Part shown: positions 25,698-34,553 of the stretch, piece after piece
How positions within the stretch are numbered: the first letter of the stretch is position 1
Layout: each line of letters opens with the position of its first letter
NCBI GenBank assembly: GCA_963724405.1
Contig: CAVRUQ010000011.1
Location: forward strand, 558,001 to 622,000
Direction of reading: 5' to 3'
Length of the DNA stretch: 64,000 nucleotides
Source of the DNA: CAVQBJ01 sp963724405
GTDB taxonomy: Bacteria; Actinomycetota; Thermoleophilia; Solirubrobacterales; Solirubrobacteraceae
Translations under genes and position numbers: made by a program
The notes under the pieces: generated by a model
Database searches by the model: none
The model's input: the letters and a program-made list of their open reading frames with translations, nothing else
Told to the model about the DNA's origin: nothing

Positions 25698-26198
25698 ATG
25701 AGCAAAGACGACCCTGTGTTCGTCTATGGAGCGGTGTACGCGGATCGCGACGACGCCGACGCCGATTACGACACGCTGCTTGACCTGCACTCCGCCGATC
25801 TGGTGGGCACCTATGACGTCGCGCTTGTCTACAAGGACGACGACGGCAAGGTGCACGTGACCAAGCACGAGAAGCCCACCCAGCACGGCGCTTGGACGGG
25901 CGCCGCGGTCGGGGCGCTGGTGGGGATCATCTTCCCGCCGGCGATCCTCGGGACGGCGCTCGTCGGCGCCGCGGCCGGTGGGGGGATCGGGCATGCCATG
26001 GGCGGCATGTCGCGCAGCGACGCCAAGGAGCTCGGCGACTACCTCAATACGGGCCAGGCTGCGCTGGTTGTGATCGGCAAGTCGCGGCTTCAGGAGCAGC
26101 TCGACAAGGCGCTCACGCATGCGGAGAAGACCCAGGAGAAGGAAATCGACGCCGACGGGAAGGCGCTCGCCAAGGAACTCAACGCGCTGCCCGCCTAG
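25698..26198 (+). CDS. DUF1269-family protein
   Basis: A 166-residue protein. The N-terminal VFVYGAVYADRDDADADYD and LVGTYDVALVYKDDDGKVHV domain is followed by HEKPTQHGAW. A Gly/Ala-rich hydrophobic stretch (about residues 66-100, GALVGIIFPPAILGTALVG) could span or touch the membrane. A final alpha-beta domain carries LVVIGKSRLQEQLDKALTHA. This is the DUF1269 arrangement; the function is unknown, though such genes are often induced by stress. AAGGAG lies 8 bases before the ATG. Paralogs are at 42615 (full length) and 21251 (truncated). Confidence 0.82.
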   Translation: MSKDDPVFVYGAVYADRDDADADYDTLLDLHSADLVGTYDVALVYKDDDGKVHVTKHEKPTQHGAWTGAAVGALVGIIFPPAILGTALVGAAAGGGIGHAMGGMSRSDAKELGDYLNTGQAALVVIGKSRLQEQLDKALTHAEKTQEKEIDADGKALAKELNALPA

Positions 26199-26291
26199 CG
26201 TCCTCGTCCTGGCCGACCCTGGCACCGCCCTTGGCTGTGTCAGGGCGCCATGGCCTGGCTGACACGCTGGCGGATGGGAGGAGCAACGGCA

Positions 26292-27770
26292 ATGGCCACC
26301 ACAACTCCAAGTAAACGGACGACTGCCGCGGGGCACGGGACGGCCGTGCCGGAAACGGAGTCGACGCCTGCGGCCGGTCGGCACTTGTCTGTGGCCGAGC
26401 GGGTAGCACGCGGTAAGGCCGCGCGGACTGCGGTGCCGCGCGCGGACCATGCGAAGTTCGAGCCGCCGCCGGTTCGGGCCGATCCGGTCGCGCTGCTGGA
26501 GCGTCAGGCGAAGACGCGAGTGCCCGAGCTCGTGCCGATCCGCTACGGGCGGATGCTGGTGTCGCCGTTTACGTTCTACCGCGGAGCGGCCCTAATCATG
26601 GCCAACGACCTCGCGTCGACGCCACGGTCGGGACTGGACGTGCAGTGCTGCGGCGATGCGCACCTGTCCAACTTCGGGGTGTTCGCCTCGCCGGAGCGGC
26701 GCTTGATGTTCGATGTCAACGATTTTGATGAGACGCTGCCCGGTCCGTGGGAGTGGGATGTCAAGCGACTGGCGGTGAGCATGCTGATCGCGGCGCGCGA
26801 CAACGGCTTTCGCGCGAAGGAGCAGGAGCGGATCGTGCTAGACACGGTCGGCTCCTACCGCACCGCTATGGCCAGCTTCGCCGCGATGAACAGCCTCGAC
26901 GTGTGGTACTCGCGCCTTGACGTCGAGAGCGCCATGCAGGAGTTCGGCTCGCAGTTCCAGCCCAAGTCGGTCAAGCGAACCGAGAAGAATCTCGCGAAGG
27001 CGCGGACGAAGGACAGCATGGCAGCCTTCTCGAAGCTGACTGAGGTCGTCGATGGAAAGGCGCGGATCACCGATCAGTCGCCGCTGATCGTGCCGGTCGA
27101 GCAGCTCGTGCAAGGCAGGGAGCGCGACGAGATGTTCGAGGCGCTTCGCCAGTTGTTGGGCGGCTACCGTGAGACGCTCGAGTTCGATCGGCGGGTGCTG
27201 CTGGAGGAGTTCCAGTTGGCCGACTTCGCGCGAAAGGTGGTCGGGGTCGGCAGCGTCGGCACCCGCGCGTACATCGCTTTGCTGCTCGGCCGTGACGGTC
27301 AGGACCCGTTGTTCCTGCAGATGAAGGAGGCCGAGGCGTCGGTGCTGGAGGATTTCCTCGCACCGAGCGAGTTCTCAAACCACGGCGAGCGGGTGGTCGT
27401 CGGTCAGCGATTGATGCAGGCCGCCAGCGACATCTTCCTCGGCTGGCTGCATATCGACTCAGGGCTCGACGACAGGCCTCGTGACTTCTACGGCCGTCAG
27501 CTGAAGGACTGGAAGGGCTCAGCGGAGATCGAGCAGATGGTCCCTCGAGCCATGGCCACGTACGGCAAGCTGTGCGGCTGGACGCTCGCCCGTGCGCACG
27601 CGCGCAGCGGCGACCGGATCGCGATCGCCGCATACCTCGGTCACGGCGACAGCTTCGACCGTGCCATCGTCGAGTTCTGCAAAGGCTACGCAGAGCAAAA
27701 CGACAGCGATTATCAGGACCTCGCCGCGGCGGTCAAATCTGGGCGCATCACCGCCGAAACGGGCCTCTGA
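26292..27770 (+). CDS. DUF2252-family protein
   Basis: A 492-residue cytoplasmic protein of the DUF2252 family. Typical stretches are LVPIRYGRMLVSPFTFYRGA, CCGDAHLSNFG (His and Asp resemble a kinase-like or phosphotransferase catalytic loop), MFDVNDFDETLPGPWEWDVK and, near the end, RAHARSGDRIAIAAYLG. The fold is related to aminoglycoside-phosphotransferase/protein-kinase-like enzymes, but no substrate is known to me. The ATG at 26292 has GGGAGGAG upstream. It follows the DUF1269 gene by 93 bases on the same strand. Confidence 0.85.
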   Translation: MATTTPSKRTTAAGHGTAVPETESTPAAGRHLSVAERVARGKAARTAVPRADHAKFEPPPVRADPVALLERQAKTRVPELVPIRYGRMLVSPFTFYRGAALIMANDLASTPRSGLDVQCCGDAHLSNFGVFASPERRLMFDVNDFDETLPGPWEWDVKRLAVSMLIAARDNGFRAKEQERIVLDTVGSYRTAMASFAAMNSLDVWYSRLDVESAMQEFGSQFQPKSVKRTEKNLAKARTKDSMAAFSKLTEVVDGKARITDQSPLIVPVEQLVQGRERDEMFEALRQLLGGYRETLEFDRRVLLEEFQLADFARKVVGVGSVGTRAYIALLLGRDGQDPLFLQMKEAEASVLEDFLAPSEFSNHGERVVVGQRLMQAASDIFLGWLHIDSGLDDRPRDFYGRQLKDWKGSAEIEQMVPRAMATYGKLCGWTLARAHARSGDRIAIAAYLGHGDSFDRAIVEFCKGYAEQNDSDYQDLAAAVKSGRITAETGL

Positions 27771-27885
27771 GAAGAGCTCTCCCGCGGCAAATGATGTCCG
27801 AAACAAGCACAACGCGCACAAACGTGAGCCCACCGCTGACGGGGGCTGAAGTCGTGACCGAACGCCTTGAAAAGGGAGTAAGACG

Positions 27886-28362
27886 ATGAGCAGACAAGAC
27901 GTGCCGTCTGTGCCGACAAACATGCCGAACGGCGTGAGCCGACGGGGCTCCCGTCACCATACGCGTCGCGCCTTGGTACTCGTCCCCGTGGCGATCGTCA
28001 CGGCGGTGGTCACGGTCGCCGGTTGCGGCAGCAGCAAGCCGGCATACTGCTCCGACCGTAGCAACCTGGAGAACTCCATCAAGGGACTCCGCAGCGCCGC
28101 CACGAGCAGCGGGCTGAGCGGCCTGGCGTCGCAGGTCTCGACGATACAGACCGACGCGACGGCGCTCGTCAGCTCCGCAAAGGCCGATTTCCCAACTCAG
28201 ACGAGCGCGATCACGTCGTCCGTGAACACGCTGTCCGCCGCTGTTAAGGCGCTGCCTTCGAGCCCGTCGACGGCACAGCTCGCCACGATCGCGGCCGATG
28301 CCGCGAGTGTCGTGAGTGCCGTGAACGGCTTCACGAACGCGACCAGCTCCAACTGCAGCTGA
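27886..28362 (+). CDS. Putative lipoprotein
   Basis: A 158-residue exported protein. A positively charged N-region (RRGSRHHTRR) precedes a hydrophobic core (ALVLVPVAIVTAVVTVAGC). Cys47 in the VAGC lipobox would be lipid-modified. The mature part is Ser/Thr/Ala-rich and largely helical, with heptad-like spacing (STIQTDATALVSSAKADF), ending in two nearby Cys-containing ends (YCSDRSN and SSNCS) that could form a disulfide. AAGGGAG lies upstream of the ATG. A cell-envelope role is likely; no family recognised. Confidence 0.72.
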   Translation: MSRQDVPSVPTNMPNGVSRRGSRHHTRRALVLVPVAIVTAVVTVAGCGSSKPAYCSDRSNLENSIKGLRSAATSSGLSGLASQVSTIQTDATALVSSAKADFPTQTSAITSSVNTLSAAVKALPSSPSTAQLATIAADAASVVSAVNGFTNATSSNCS

Positions 28363-28396
28363 TACGCGTCCATACCAAACCTGCAAGGAGGTCCAC

Positions 28397-28855
28397 ATGT
28401 CAGCCCAACCGACCGCACCGACCGGTGACTTCGAGGCGCTGTACGTGCAGAGCGCTCAGAGCGTCACTCGCGAGAACGGCGCGTTCACGCTGCACGGCCT
28501 CGCACCCTCGACGTTGATGTTCTCCGATCGCCCCGAACGTATCGTCGGACATCTGACCGCCGCGCAATTCATCGACGGATGGGGGGACGGGGACAACAGC
28601 TTCGCCGTAGATCCGCCCAACGCGGTTCTGTCGTTCCTGGCCTCCGGCGACGAGGTTCCCGACGACGTCGTGGTCACCCTTACCAATCCGCGCCTGACCG
28701 CTGAGGATCTCACCTACGACGCATCCGTCCTGGAGGGCGACCTGCCGGCTGCTTCCGGTCCATGCTCGCTGTTCATCGATCCCATCGGCCGGCCGCTGAG
28801 CCCCGGTTCGGTGGCGGGCGTCCGGCGGCGTCAACGGCGGCGGGGCTCGAGGTGA
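28397..28855 (+). CDS. Conserved hypothetical protein
   Basis: A 152-residue soluble protein. AAGGAGG is 6-7 bases upstream of the ATG. Distinctive stretches are TLMFSDRPERIVGHLTAAQF, GWGDGDNSFAVDPPNAVLSF, VVTLTNPRLTAEDLTYDASV and PCSLFIDPIGRPLSPGSVAG, after which the tail is Arg-rich. I have the impression of a widespread family, but I cannot name a function. It lies 34 bases after the lipoprotein gene and is probably co-transcribed with it. Confidence 0.7.
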   Translation: MSAQPTAPTGDFEALYVQSAQSVTRENGAFTLHGLAPSTLMFSDRPERIVGHLTAAQFIDGWGDGDNSFAVDPPNAVLSFLASGDEVPDDVVVTLTNPRLTAEDLTYDASVLEGDLPAASGPCSLFIDPIGRPLSPGSVAGVRRRQRRRGSR

Positions 28856-29089
28856 CACACACCTGGAGCGCGCCCGCTCGCGATGTGTGCTGTTGGCGCC
28901 TTCGCTTGGGCCGCAACTGCGCGGCCGTGGGTGGCCCGGCGGGGCAGCACCTCCAGGGGCGCCGAGGAACCGTAGTTGCCTTTGTTGCCGTCGACGTACT
29001 TCCCGCGGATGCTCGGAGCGCCACGGCGGGTGATCATGCCGGAGTCTTTTCCAGCCGTCGACGCTTCGTTACTAGGGAGGTTGTAAGTC

Positions 29090-29686
29090 ATGTCCTATGC
29101 GTCAATGTCGCGCGAGCCGGCTCGCGAGTTGGGTGGCCTGTGGTGGTTGGCCCTCTTGCTCGGCGGCCTCAGCATCATTGCCGGCGTGATCATCCTGGCC
29201 AAGCCAGGCGACAGCCTGACGACCTTGGCCGTCGTAGCCGGCATCTTCGTCCTCATCGACGGCATCGGCGAGTTGTGCGCCTCGCTCATGAGCGGCACAG
29301 AGAACAGGGGACTCGTGGCGCTGCTCGGCGTGCTGAACCTGATCGTTGGCGTGGTGCTCATCCGTCACCCCGTCGGGGGTGTCACGTTTGTCGTCATGCT
29401 CATCGGCGTGTGGCTGATTGCGATCGGGGCGGTCCGCTTTGTGCAGTCCTTTGAGATTGAGGGCGAGCGCGTATGGAGGCTCGTGATCGCGGTGGTCGAG
29501 ATGATCGCCGGGATCGTGATCATCTCCAGCCCGAACATCGGCTTTGCCACGCTGGCGCTGCTGGTTGGGTTGGCGTTCATCGTCAACGGCGTGAGCGTGG
29601 CCGTTCTCGGCCTCGCGATGCGCACGGCCGGACATCAGGGCGCCAGCGGAGCGCCCGGTCAGCCCGCTGCCGCCGCCGGCATATAG
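29090..29686 (+). CDS. HdeD-family (DUF308) membrane protein
   Basis: A 198-residue protein with six hydrophobic segments in three similar pairs (WWLALLLGGLSIIAGVIIL, LAVVAGIFVLIDGIGELCAS, LGVLNLIVGVVLIRHPVGG and following). This is the pattern of HdeD/DUF308, linked to acid resistance in E. coli. TAGGGAGG lies upstream of the ATG. The 234 bases before it hold no gene. A second, more divergent HdeD-like protein is at 58772-59281. Confidence 0.82.
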   Translation: MSYASMSREPARELGGLWWLALLLGGLSIIAGVIILAKPGDSLTTLAVVAGIFVLIDGIGELCASLMSGTENRGLVALLGVLNLIVGVVLIRHPVGGVTFVVMLIGVWLIAIGAVRFVQSFEIEGERVWRLVIAVVEMIAGIVIISSPNIGFATLALLVGLAFIVNGVSVAVLGLAMRTAGHQGASGAPGQPAAAAGI

Positions 29687-29742
29687 GAGCCAAGCCCGGG
29701 AGTAGCTGCTAGCGATGTCCGAGACTTCCAGAGCATGACGCC

Positions 29743-31866
29743 GTGAACGATCAGCCAGACACCGTGCGAGGGGTTGGGCTTGGTGATGGTCAAGCTCAGG
29801 GGCCGTACCTTGGTCCCTCGACGGGCGAGCCCTCAACGTCGACGGTCGGGCCCTCGGCGGGGAAAACCGGCACGCTGTCGCGGGAGGGCGTGGTAAAGGC
29901 CACCGTGGCGCTCGTCATCGTGCTGACCCTGGCTTGCGCGCTTGCGGCCAGCCTCATCGGCTCGTCGGTGAAGTCCAAGCCGCATGACGTGCCATTCGGT
30001 GTGGTCGGCTCCTCCGCGCTCGTGACCGCGGTGGGCAAGCAGGTGTCCCTGAAGACGATCCAGTATCCGAACGAGTCCGCGGTTGTTCGGGCGATCGATG
30101 AGACCAAGATCTACGGTGGGCTGATCCCCGGAGCCAAATCGGACACGCTGATCGTCGTCCCGGCGGCCAGCTTTGGACTCCAGCTCACACTCGGGCCTGC
30201 CTTCCGCGAGGCGGCGGCCAAGCAGCACACGACACTCGTCGTCCAGCAGTCGCACCCGCTACCCCCTGCCGACCCCGTTGGCGCCGTCGCTGAGCTCCTG
30301 TTGCTGCCGCTCTTGATCGGTGGCTATCTGGCGTCCGTCCTGCTGACGAAGGCGACCGGAATCGCGATGGGGCCGGGGCGGATGGCGACACTCGTTGGCT
30401 ACGCGTTCGTTGGGGCGCTGCTGACAGACCTGATCGCCGGGCCGCTGCTGGGCGCCTACGCCGGTAGCCATTTCTGGATTCTGTGGCCCATCTTTGCGCT
30501 CATCACGGCCGCCGTCGCCATGTTCGCCGCCGCGCTCTTGCGGGTGCTGGGAGTGTGGGGGACGCTCGTCGTCTTCGTCCTCTTCATCATTCTCGGCGGC
30601 TCTTCCGCCGGCGGCGCCGGGATCCCTCTGCTGCCGGCCTTCTGGCACTCCATCGGACCGTATCTGCCGCCGCAGAACGCCGTCGTCCTGATCCGCAACA
30701 CGCTCTACTTCGACGGCAATGGCACGACGCGCGCCTTTGTCGCACTCGGGCTCTTCCTCCTCCTCGGTGTCGCGGCCGGTGCCTATTTCGACGTCTTTCG
30801 GCCGCAGACGCCTTCCGGGCCCGCCCCGGCGCCGAGCACCGCGGGGCCGGGCTCGGGCCCGTCGCGGCTTTCCCCGGTGGTGGGCGCGCTGCTGGTCGTG
30901 GCCATCATGCAGTGCCTGTTTGCGCTCAACTACACCACCGCCGATCGGAACCCGGTCGCCTCCAACCTGCCGTTCGGCGTCGTCGGCACTTCTCCGCTGG
31001 TTGCAGAGGTTCAGCAGCACATGTCACTGAAGACGATCGCGTATCCGACCGAAGCCGCTGTTCACACGGCGTTCGATCAGGCCAAGCTCTACGGTGCGCT
31101 GGTCGCCGGAAGCAAAGCGGACACCCTGCTTATCAACGGGGCTGCAAGTGAGTACGCCGGGTACCCGCTGTTGACGAACTTCGCGACCGCCGCAATGCAG
31201 CAGAAAGCGTCCCTCAAGGTTCAGACCAGCAACAAGCCGCCGTCAGGCGACCCGGGCGGCGTGATCCCGTCGATCGTCTTGATCGCGCTCCTGATCTCCG
31301 GATATGTGGCCTCGACGGCGCTGATGAGCGTGACCGGGACCGCGACGGGCCCGTGGCGCGTCGCGGGCCTGGTCGTGTTCGCGTTCGTCGCCGGACTGCT
31401 GCTCGACCTCATCTCCGGGGCCTTTGCCTGGGGATGGCCGATCCACCAGTTCTGGCCCATGTGGCCGATCATGGCCCTCGTCATCCTCACAGCCGCCCTT
31501 GTCGCCTCGGTGCTCGAGAAGCTGCTCGGGGCCATCGGGACGTTCCTAACGATCATGGTGATGATCCTGTTCGGCAATCCATCTTCCGGTGGAGCAGTGG
31601 GGTTTCCGTTCCTGCCTTCCTTCTGGCGCGACCTTGGGCCGTTTCTGCCCCCACGAAACGGATTGACGGCGGTTCACAACACGATGTACTTCAACGGACA
31701 CGGGATGACGCAGGCTGTCGTGATCCTCGGGGTCTATGCGGTCGTCTTCGGCGCGTTGAGTCAATTCCTCGGTTCCTACCGCACACCGCCGGTGCCGCTG
31801 GACGTCACGCCCGAAACGCAGATGCAATCGGCGAGCGTGAGCGTCGCCGGCACGGCGGTTGTGTAG
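29743..31866 (+). CDS. Tandemly duplicated ABC-2/DUF3533-like membrane protein
   Basis: A 707-residue membrane protein consisting of two homologous halves (about residues 45-370 and 385-690). Each half has one N-terminal helix, an extracytoplasmic domain and about five C-terminal helices. Paired motifs are VPFGVVGSSALV and LPFGVVGTSPLV; SLKTIQYPNESAV and SLKTIAYPTEAAV; FWHSIGPYLPPQNAVVLIRN and FWRDLGPFLPPRNGLTAVHN. Each half resembles a single YhgE/DUF3533 ABC-2-type permease unit. Fusion would allow an internal dimer. No ATPase gene is adjacent, so transport by ABC coupling is not shown. Confidence 0.75.
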   Translation: MNDQPDTVRGVGLGDGQAQGPYLGPSTGEPSTSTVGPSAGKTGTLSREGVVKATVALVIVLTLACALAASLIGSSVKSKPHDVPFGVVGSSALVTAVGKQVSLKTIQYPNESAVVRAIDETKIYGGLIPGAKSDTLIVVPAASFGLQLTLGPAFREAAAKQHTTLVVQQSHPLPPADPVGAVAELLLLPLLIGGYLASVLLTKATGIAMGPGRMATLVGYAFVGALLTDLIAGPLLGAYAGSHFWILWPIFALITAAVAMFAAALLRVLGVWGTLVVFVLFIILGGSSAGGAGIPLLPAFWHSIGPYLPPQNAVVLIRNTLYFDGNGTTRAFVALGLFLLLGVAAGAYFDVFRPQTPSGPAPAPSTAGPGSGPSRLSPVVGALLVVAIMQCLFALNYTTADRNPVASNLPFGVVGTSPLVAEVQQHMSLKTIAYPTEAAVHTAFDQAKLYGALVAGSKADTLLINGAASEYAGYPLLTNFATAAMQQKASLKVQTSNKPPSGDPGGVIPSIVLIALLISGYVASTALMSVTGTATGPWRVAGLVVFAFVAGLLLDLISGAFAWGWPIHQFWPMWPIMALVILTAALVASVLEKLLGAIGTFLTIMVMILFGNPSSGGAVGFPFLPSFWRDLGPFLPPRNGLTAVHNTMYFNGHGMTQAVVILGVYAVVFGALSQFLGSYRTPPVPLDVTPETQMQSASVSVAGTAVV

Positions 31867-32018
31867 AGGCAAAGCGGCCGTTGACGCTTCACCAGCGCGA
31901 GCGCATCGCCGAGAGCGTGTCCGCCCTGCAGGCGTGCAAACGCGCACCCGAGGTGGTTGAGATGCTCTCGACTGGCAACCGCGGGCGCGCCTTGACGGCC
32001 GTGGCGGTCGACCGGCCG

Positions 32019-32225
32019 CCGGCGCCGCGGCCAGAGGCCGTCGATCTCCACCTCACCCGAGAAGCTGAGCAGAATCCGGATGACGACGATGATGCCAAAC
32101 ACGCCGACCTTTTCGAGGGTCGGGTCAACGACGATGGTTCGGACGGCGTCGGCGACCGTCGGGACCGTGAGAGCCACCAGGATGCAACGGCCAGGCGCCG
32201 GCGCAGTTTGTCGTCCCCTATCAGG
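32019..32225 (-). pseudogene. Frameshifted fragment of a DUF1622 membrane protein
   Basis: On the complement the frame over 32192-32019 reads ILVALTVPTVADAVRTIVVD, PTLEKVGVFGIIVVIRILL, SFSGEVEIDGLWP, as in the last helix pair of DUF1622 proteins. The preceding KLRRRLA appears in another frame (about 32192-32225), indicating a frameshift. The N-terminal helices are absent, and the frame runs on without a stop after the family end. The K+ channel gene begins divergently right next to it. Confidence 0.65.
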
Positions 32226-32248
32226 CTGATCCAAAGGAGGTAATGACC

Positions 32249-32731
32249 ATGGCCACACCCGAAGCAAGCTCGGCCGCGCCACCGCCGGTTCACCCCCGCG
32301 GGCTGAACATTCTTTCGCGCAAGCCGCTGACGTCGGCGCGGGCTGCGTGGATCATCGCGTCCGCCACCGTCACGGTCACGATCGTCAGCGGCGTGCTGAT
32401 GCACTTCACTGATGAAAAGACCTACCCCAACATCGGCGACGGTCTGTGGTGGGGCATACAGACCGTCACGACCGTCGGTTACGGGGATCTCGTGCCCACG
32501 AGCACCGCGGGACGGCTCCTCGCCGCGCTCGTGATGGTTCTCGGGATCGGCTTTCTGACCGTCATTACCGCCGCGATCACCTCAGCATTCGTCGGATCCG
32601 CCCGTGGCCGCCTCGCAGGCACGCAAGCCGACGGCACGGCCGCCAAGCTCGATCAGATCGCCGCACGTCTGGACGCGATCGAAGCGGCGCTCAAGAACAT
32701 CGGTGGGCACGAACGCGATGCGTCGCGCTGA
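32249..32731 (+). CDS. Two-helix potassium channel
   Basis: A 160-residue ion channel subunit. TM1 (AAWIIASATVTVTIVSGVLM), pore helix and filter TVTTVGYGDLVPTS (the K+ selectivity signature TVGYGD), TM2 (LLAALVMVLGIGFLTVITAA) and a short cytoplasmic coiled coil (AAKLDQIAARLDAIEAALKN) that could assemble the tetramer. The ATG at 32249 is 8 bases after GGAGG; an ATG two codons earlier is too close. It conducts K+ passively. It shares its direction with the ClC-type gene downstream, fitting an ion-homeostasis group. Confidence 0.9.
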   Translation: MATPEASSAAPPPVHPRGLNILSRKPLTSARAAWIIASATVTVTIVSGVLMHFTDEKTYPNIGDGLWWGIQTVTTVGYGDLVPTSTAGRLLAALVMVLGIGFLTVITAAITSAFVGSARGRLAGTQADGTAAKLDQIAARLDAIEAALKNIGGHERDASR

Positions 32732-32920
32732 CGTGCGAATCGATCTCGAGGCGCGCTCTCCGCGTTACCATTCGCGGTGTGGACGGGCCGCCGATCCCTC
32801 CGTGACGAAACCTGAGTCCACGGTGCTCCTTCGCCGCTTGAGCGATTTGGCGAGCCTGGCCGGTTCGCGATTGCCGATCGCCGGTCGCCCACGTATCGCC
32901 CATCCTTGGACCGCTCGCTC

Positions 32921-34270
32921 GTGAGCGAGCAGGGACACCCGGGCCCCAGCGAGGGACCACCCGCCGATACCGACGTCGTGGCGCTGGCGCGTTCGCCAGG
33001 GTTCTGGGTGATGATGCGCCACGCCGCGGTGTTCGGAGTCGTGCTCGCGTTCGCAGGCCTGGCGTACCTGGGTTTGATCAAGGGCGGTACGAACGTCTGG
33101 TTCACGCTCCCGAAGAACCCGGGTTGGTTTGACGGGAGCCTGTGGTGGGTGGCGGTGACGGCCGGGGCGGGGGTGCTCGTCGGAGTACTGCGGCGCGCGT
33201 TTCGGGTTCCGGCCAAGCTGCCCGGGCTGGTTCGGGAGGTGAGGGCCGAGCGCGTGGAGCCCTCGGCGGTGCCGGGGGCGGTTGCCGTTTCGCTGGTGTC
33301 GCTCGTGGGTGGGGCGAGCCTCGGGCCCGAGGCGGGGTTGGGGTTGATGGGCGGGGGGCTGGGAACGTGGATCTCCGAGCGCCAGAAGCTCGGCGAGGAC
33401 ATGCGGGCGACGAACACCCTCAGCGGGATGGCCGGGGCGTACGGCGGCCTGTTGGCGTCGCCGATCCTGGCGACGGTTCTCCTGCTCGAACTGGCGCGCC
33501 CGAAGGCCGCCCGCTTCGCCAACACGCTCGTTGCGGCTCTGCTGTCGTCCTCCGTCGCCTTTGCTGTGTACTTCCCGATCGCGGGGTCGACGTTCCTGGG
33601 GCTCTACACGCTGCCGCCATTCAGGTACGAGGACTGGCAGTTGCTCGCGGCGGTTCCCCTCGGTCTCGTGGCGGGAGCGCTCGGGCTGGTCACCGTGCTC
33701 GTGATCGGGCTGCTCACGAAGCTGTTCGCTCCGCTGGAAAAGCGGACGATCCTGCGCGCGGGGATCGGCGGTGTCACGTTCGGGCTCGTCGGCGTGGCGC
33801 TGCCGCTGACGCTGTTCACCGGAACCGAGCAGCTCACGATCGTGATCCAGCGGGGCGCGGTGCTCGGCGCGGGCCTGCTGATCGCGGTCGTGTTCGCGAA
33901 GATGGTGGTGTTCGCGGTGTGCGAGGCCAGCGGCTTCATCGGGGGACCGTTCATCGTGCTGCTGTTCATCGGCGGCACGGCCGGGGTGGCCGCGCACGTG
34001 CTCATCCCGGGTCTACCGGAGGCGCTCGCCTTCGCGACGATGTGTGCCGCCCTGCCGGGAGCGCTCGTCGACGCGCCATTCTCGCTGATCCTGTTGGCCG
34101 CCCTGACGACCCAGATCGGCACCCTGCAGATAGCACCCGTCGCAATCGCCGTCCTCACCGCGTACCTGGCCGTCTCGGGCTCCGGTCTGCTCATGGGCCT
34201 GGCGAACCGGGCCCGCAAGCCCGCCGCTGCGAGGACGCAGGCGGCGCCCGAGTCCTCCACACGGGGTTGA
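32921..34270 (+). CDS. ClC-family chloride channel/transporter without CBS domains
   Basis: A 449-residue membrane protein with about 10-12 helices. GGASLGPEAGLGLMGGGLG corresponds to the second ClC signature, including the gating Glu, and GFIGGPFIVLLFIGG to the late helix N signature. The first signature Ser region is not obvious, so ion selectivity is uncertain. No CBS or other regulatory domain follows. GTG at 32921 is the likely start; a TTG five codons upstream is possible. A larger ClC protein with CBS and TrkA-C domains is at 61733-63808. Confidence 0.82.
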   Translation: MSEQGHPGPSEGPPADTDVVALARSPGFWVMMRHAAVFGVVLAFAGLAYLGLIKGGTNVWFTLPKNPGWFDGSLWWVAVTAGAGVLVGVLRRAFRVPAKLPGLVREVRAERVEPSAVPGAVAVSLVSLVGGASLGPEAGLGLMGGGLGTWISERQKLGEDMRATNTLSGMAGAYGGLLASPILATVLLLELARPKAARFANTLVAALLSSSVAFAVYFPIAGSTFLGLYTLPPFRYEDWQLLAAVPLGLVAGALGLVTVLVIGLLTKLFAPLEKRTILRAGIGGVTFGLVGVALPLTLFTGTEQLTIVIQRGAVLGAGLLIAVVFAKMVVFAVCEASGFIGGPFIVLLFIGGTAGVAAHVLIPGLPEALAFATMCAALPGALVDAPFSLILLAALTTQIGTLQIAPVAIAVLTAYLAVSGSGLLMGLANRARKPAAARTQAAPESSTRG

Positions 34271-34387
34271 CACGCCGCTCGCCAAGACCCCCGCTCTGGT
34301 AGCAAGCCCCGGCCTCCGGTAGCTGCTCCGACTCGCCAAACGGGCCGTCGATGGAACCTGAGACTGCTCGACGTGGGCGTGGGCCGC

Positions 34388-34409
34388 GGTTCATCCTTTC
34401 TGGCCGATG
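34388..34409 (+). promoter_or_regulatory. Repeated upstream element GTTCATCC, copy 3
   Basis: Contains the full GTTCATCCTTTCTGGCCGAT core, identical to copy 2. It lies about 165 bases upstream of the first gene of the molybdoenzyme operon. Beyond the core this copy diverges from copies 1 and 2. Confidence 0.5.
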
Positions 34410-34553
34410 CCGGGCCCGGGGCGGCGGATCATCCTCGGTAGAGGCAGCGCGCGAGATCGCGTGATGGTGCGGAAGCAGGCGGTGGTCGCTGGTGCGAGCG
34501 TGGGCGAGGATGACACAGGACGGCCGAGCGGGCTCGTGTGAGAGGCGAGGGCG

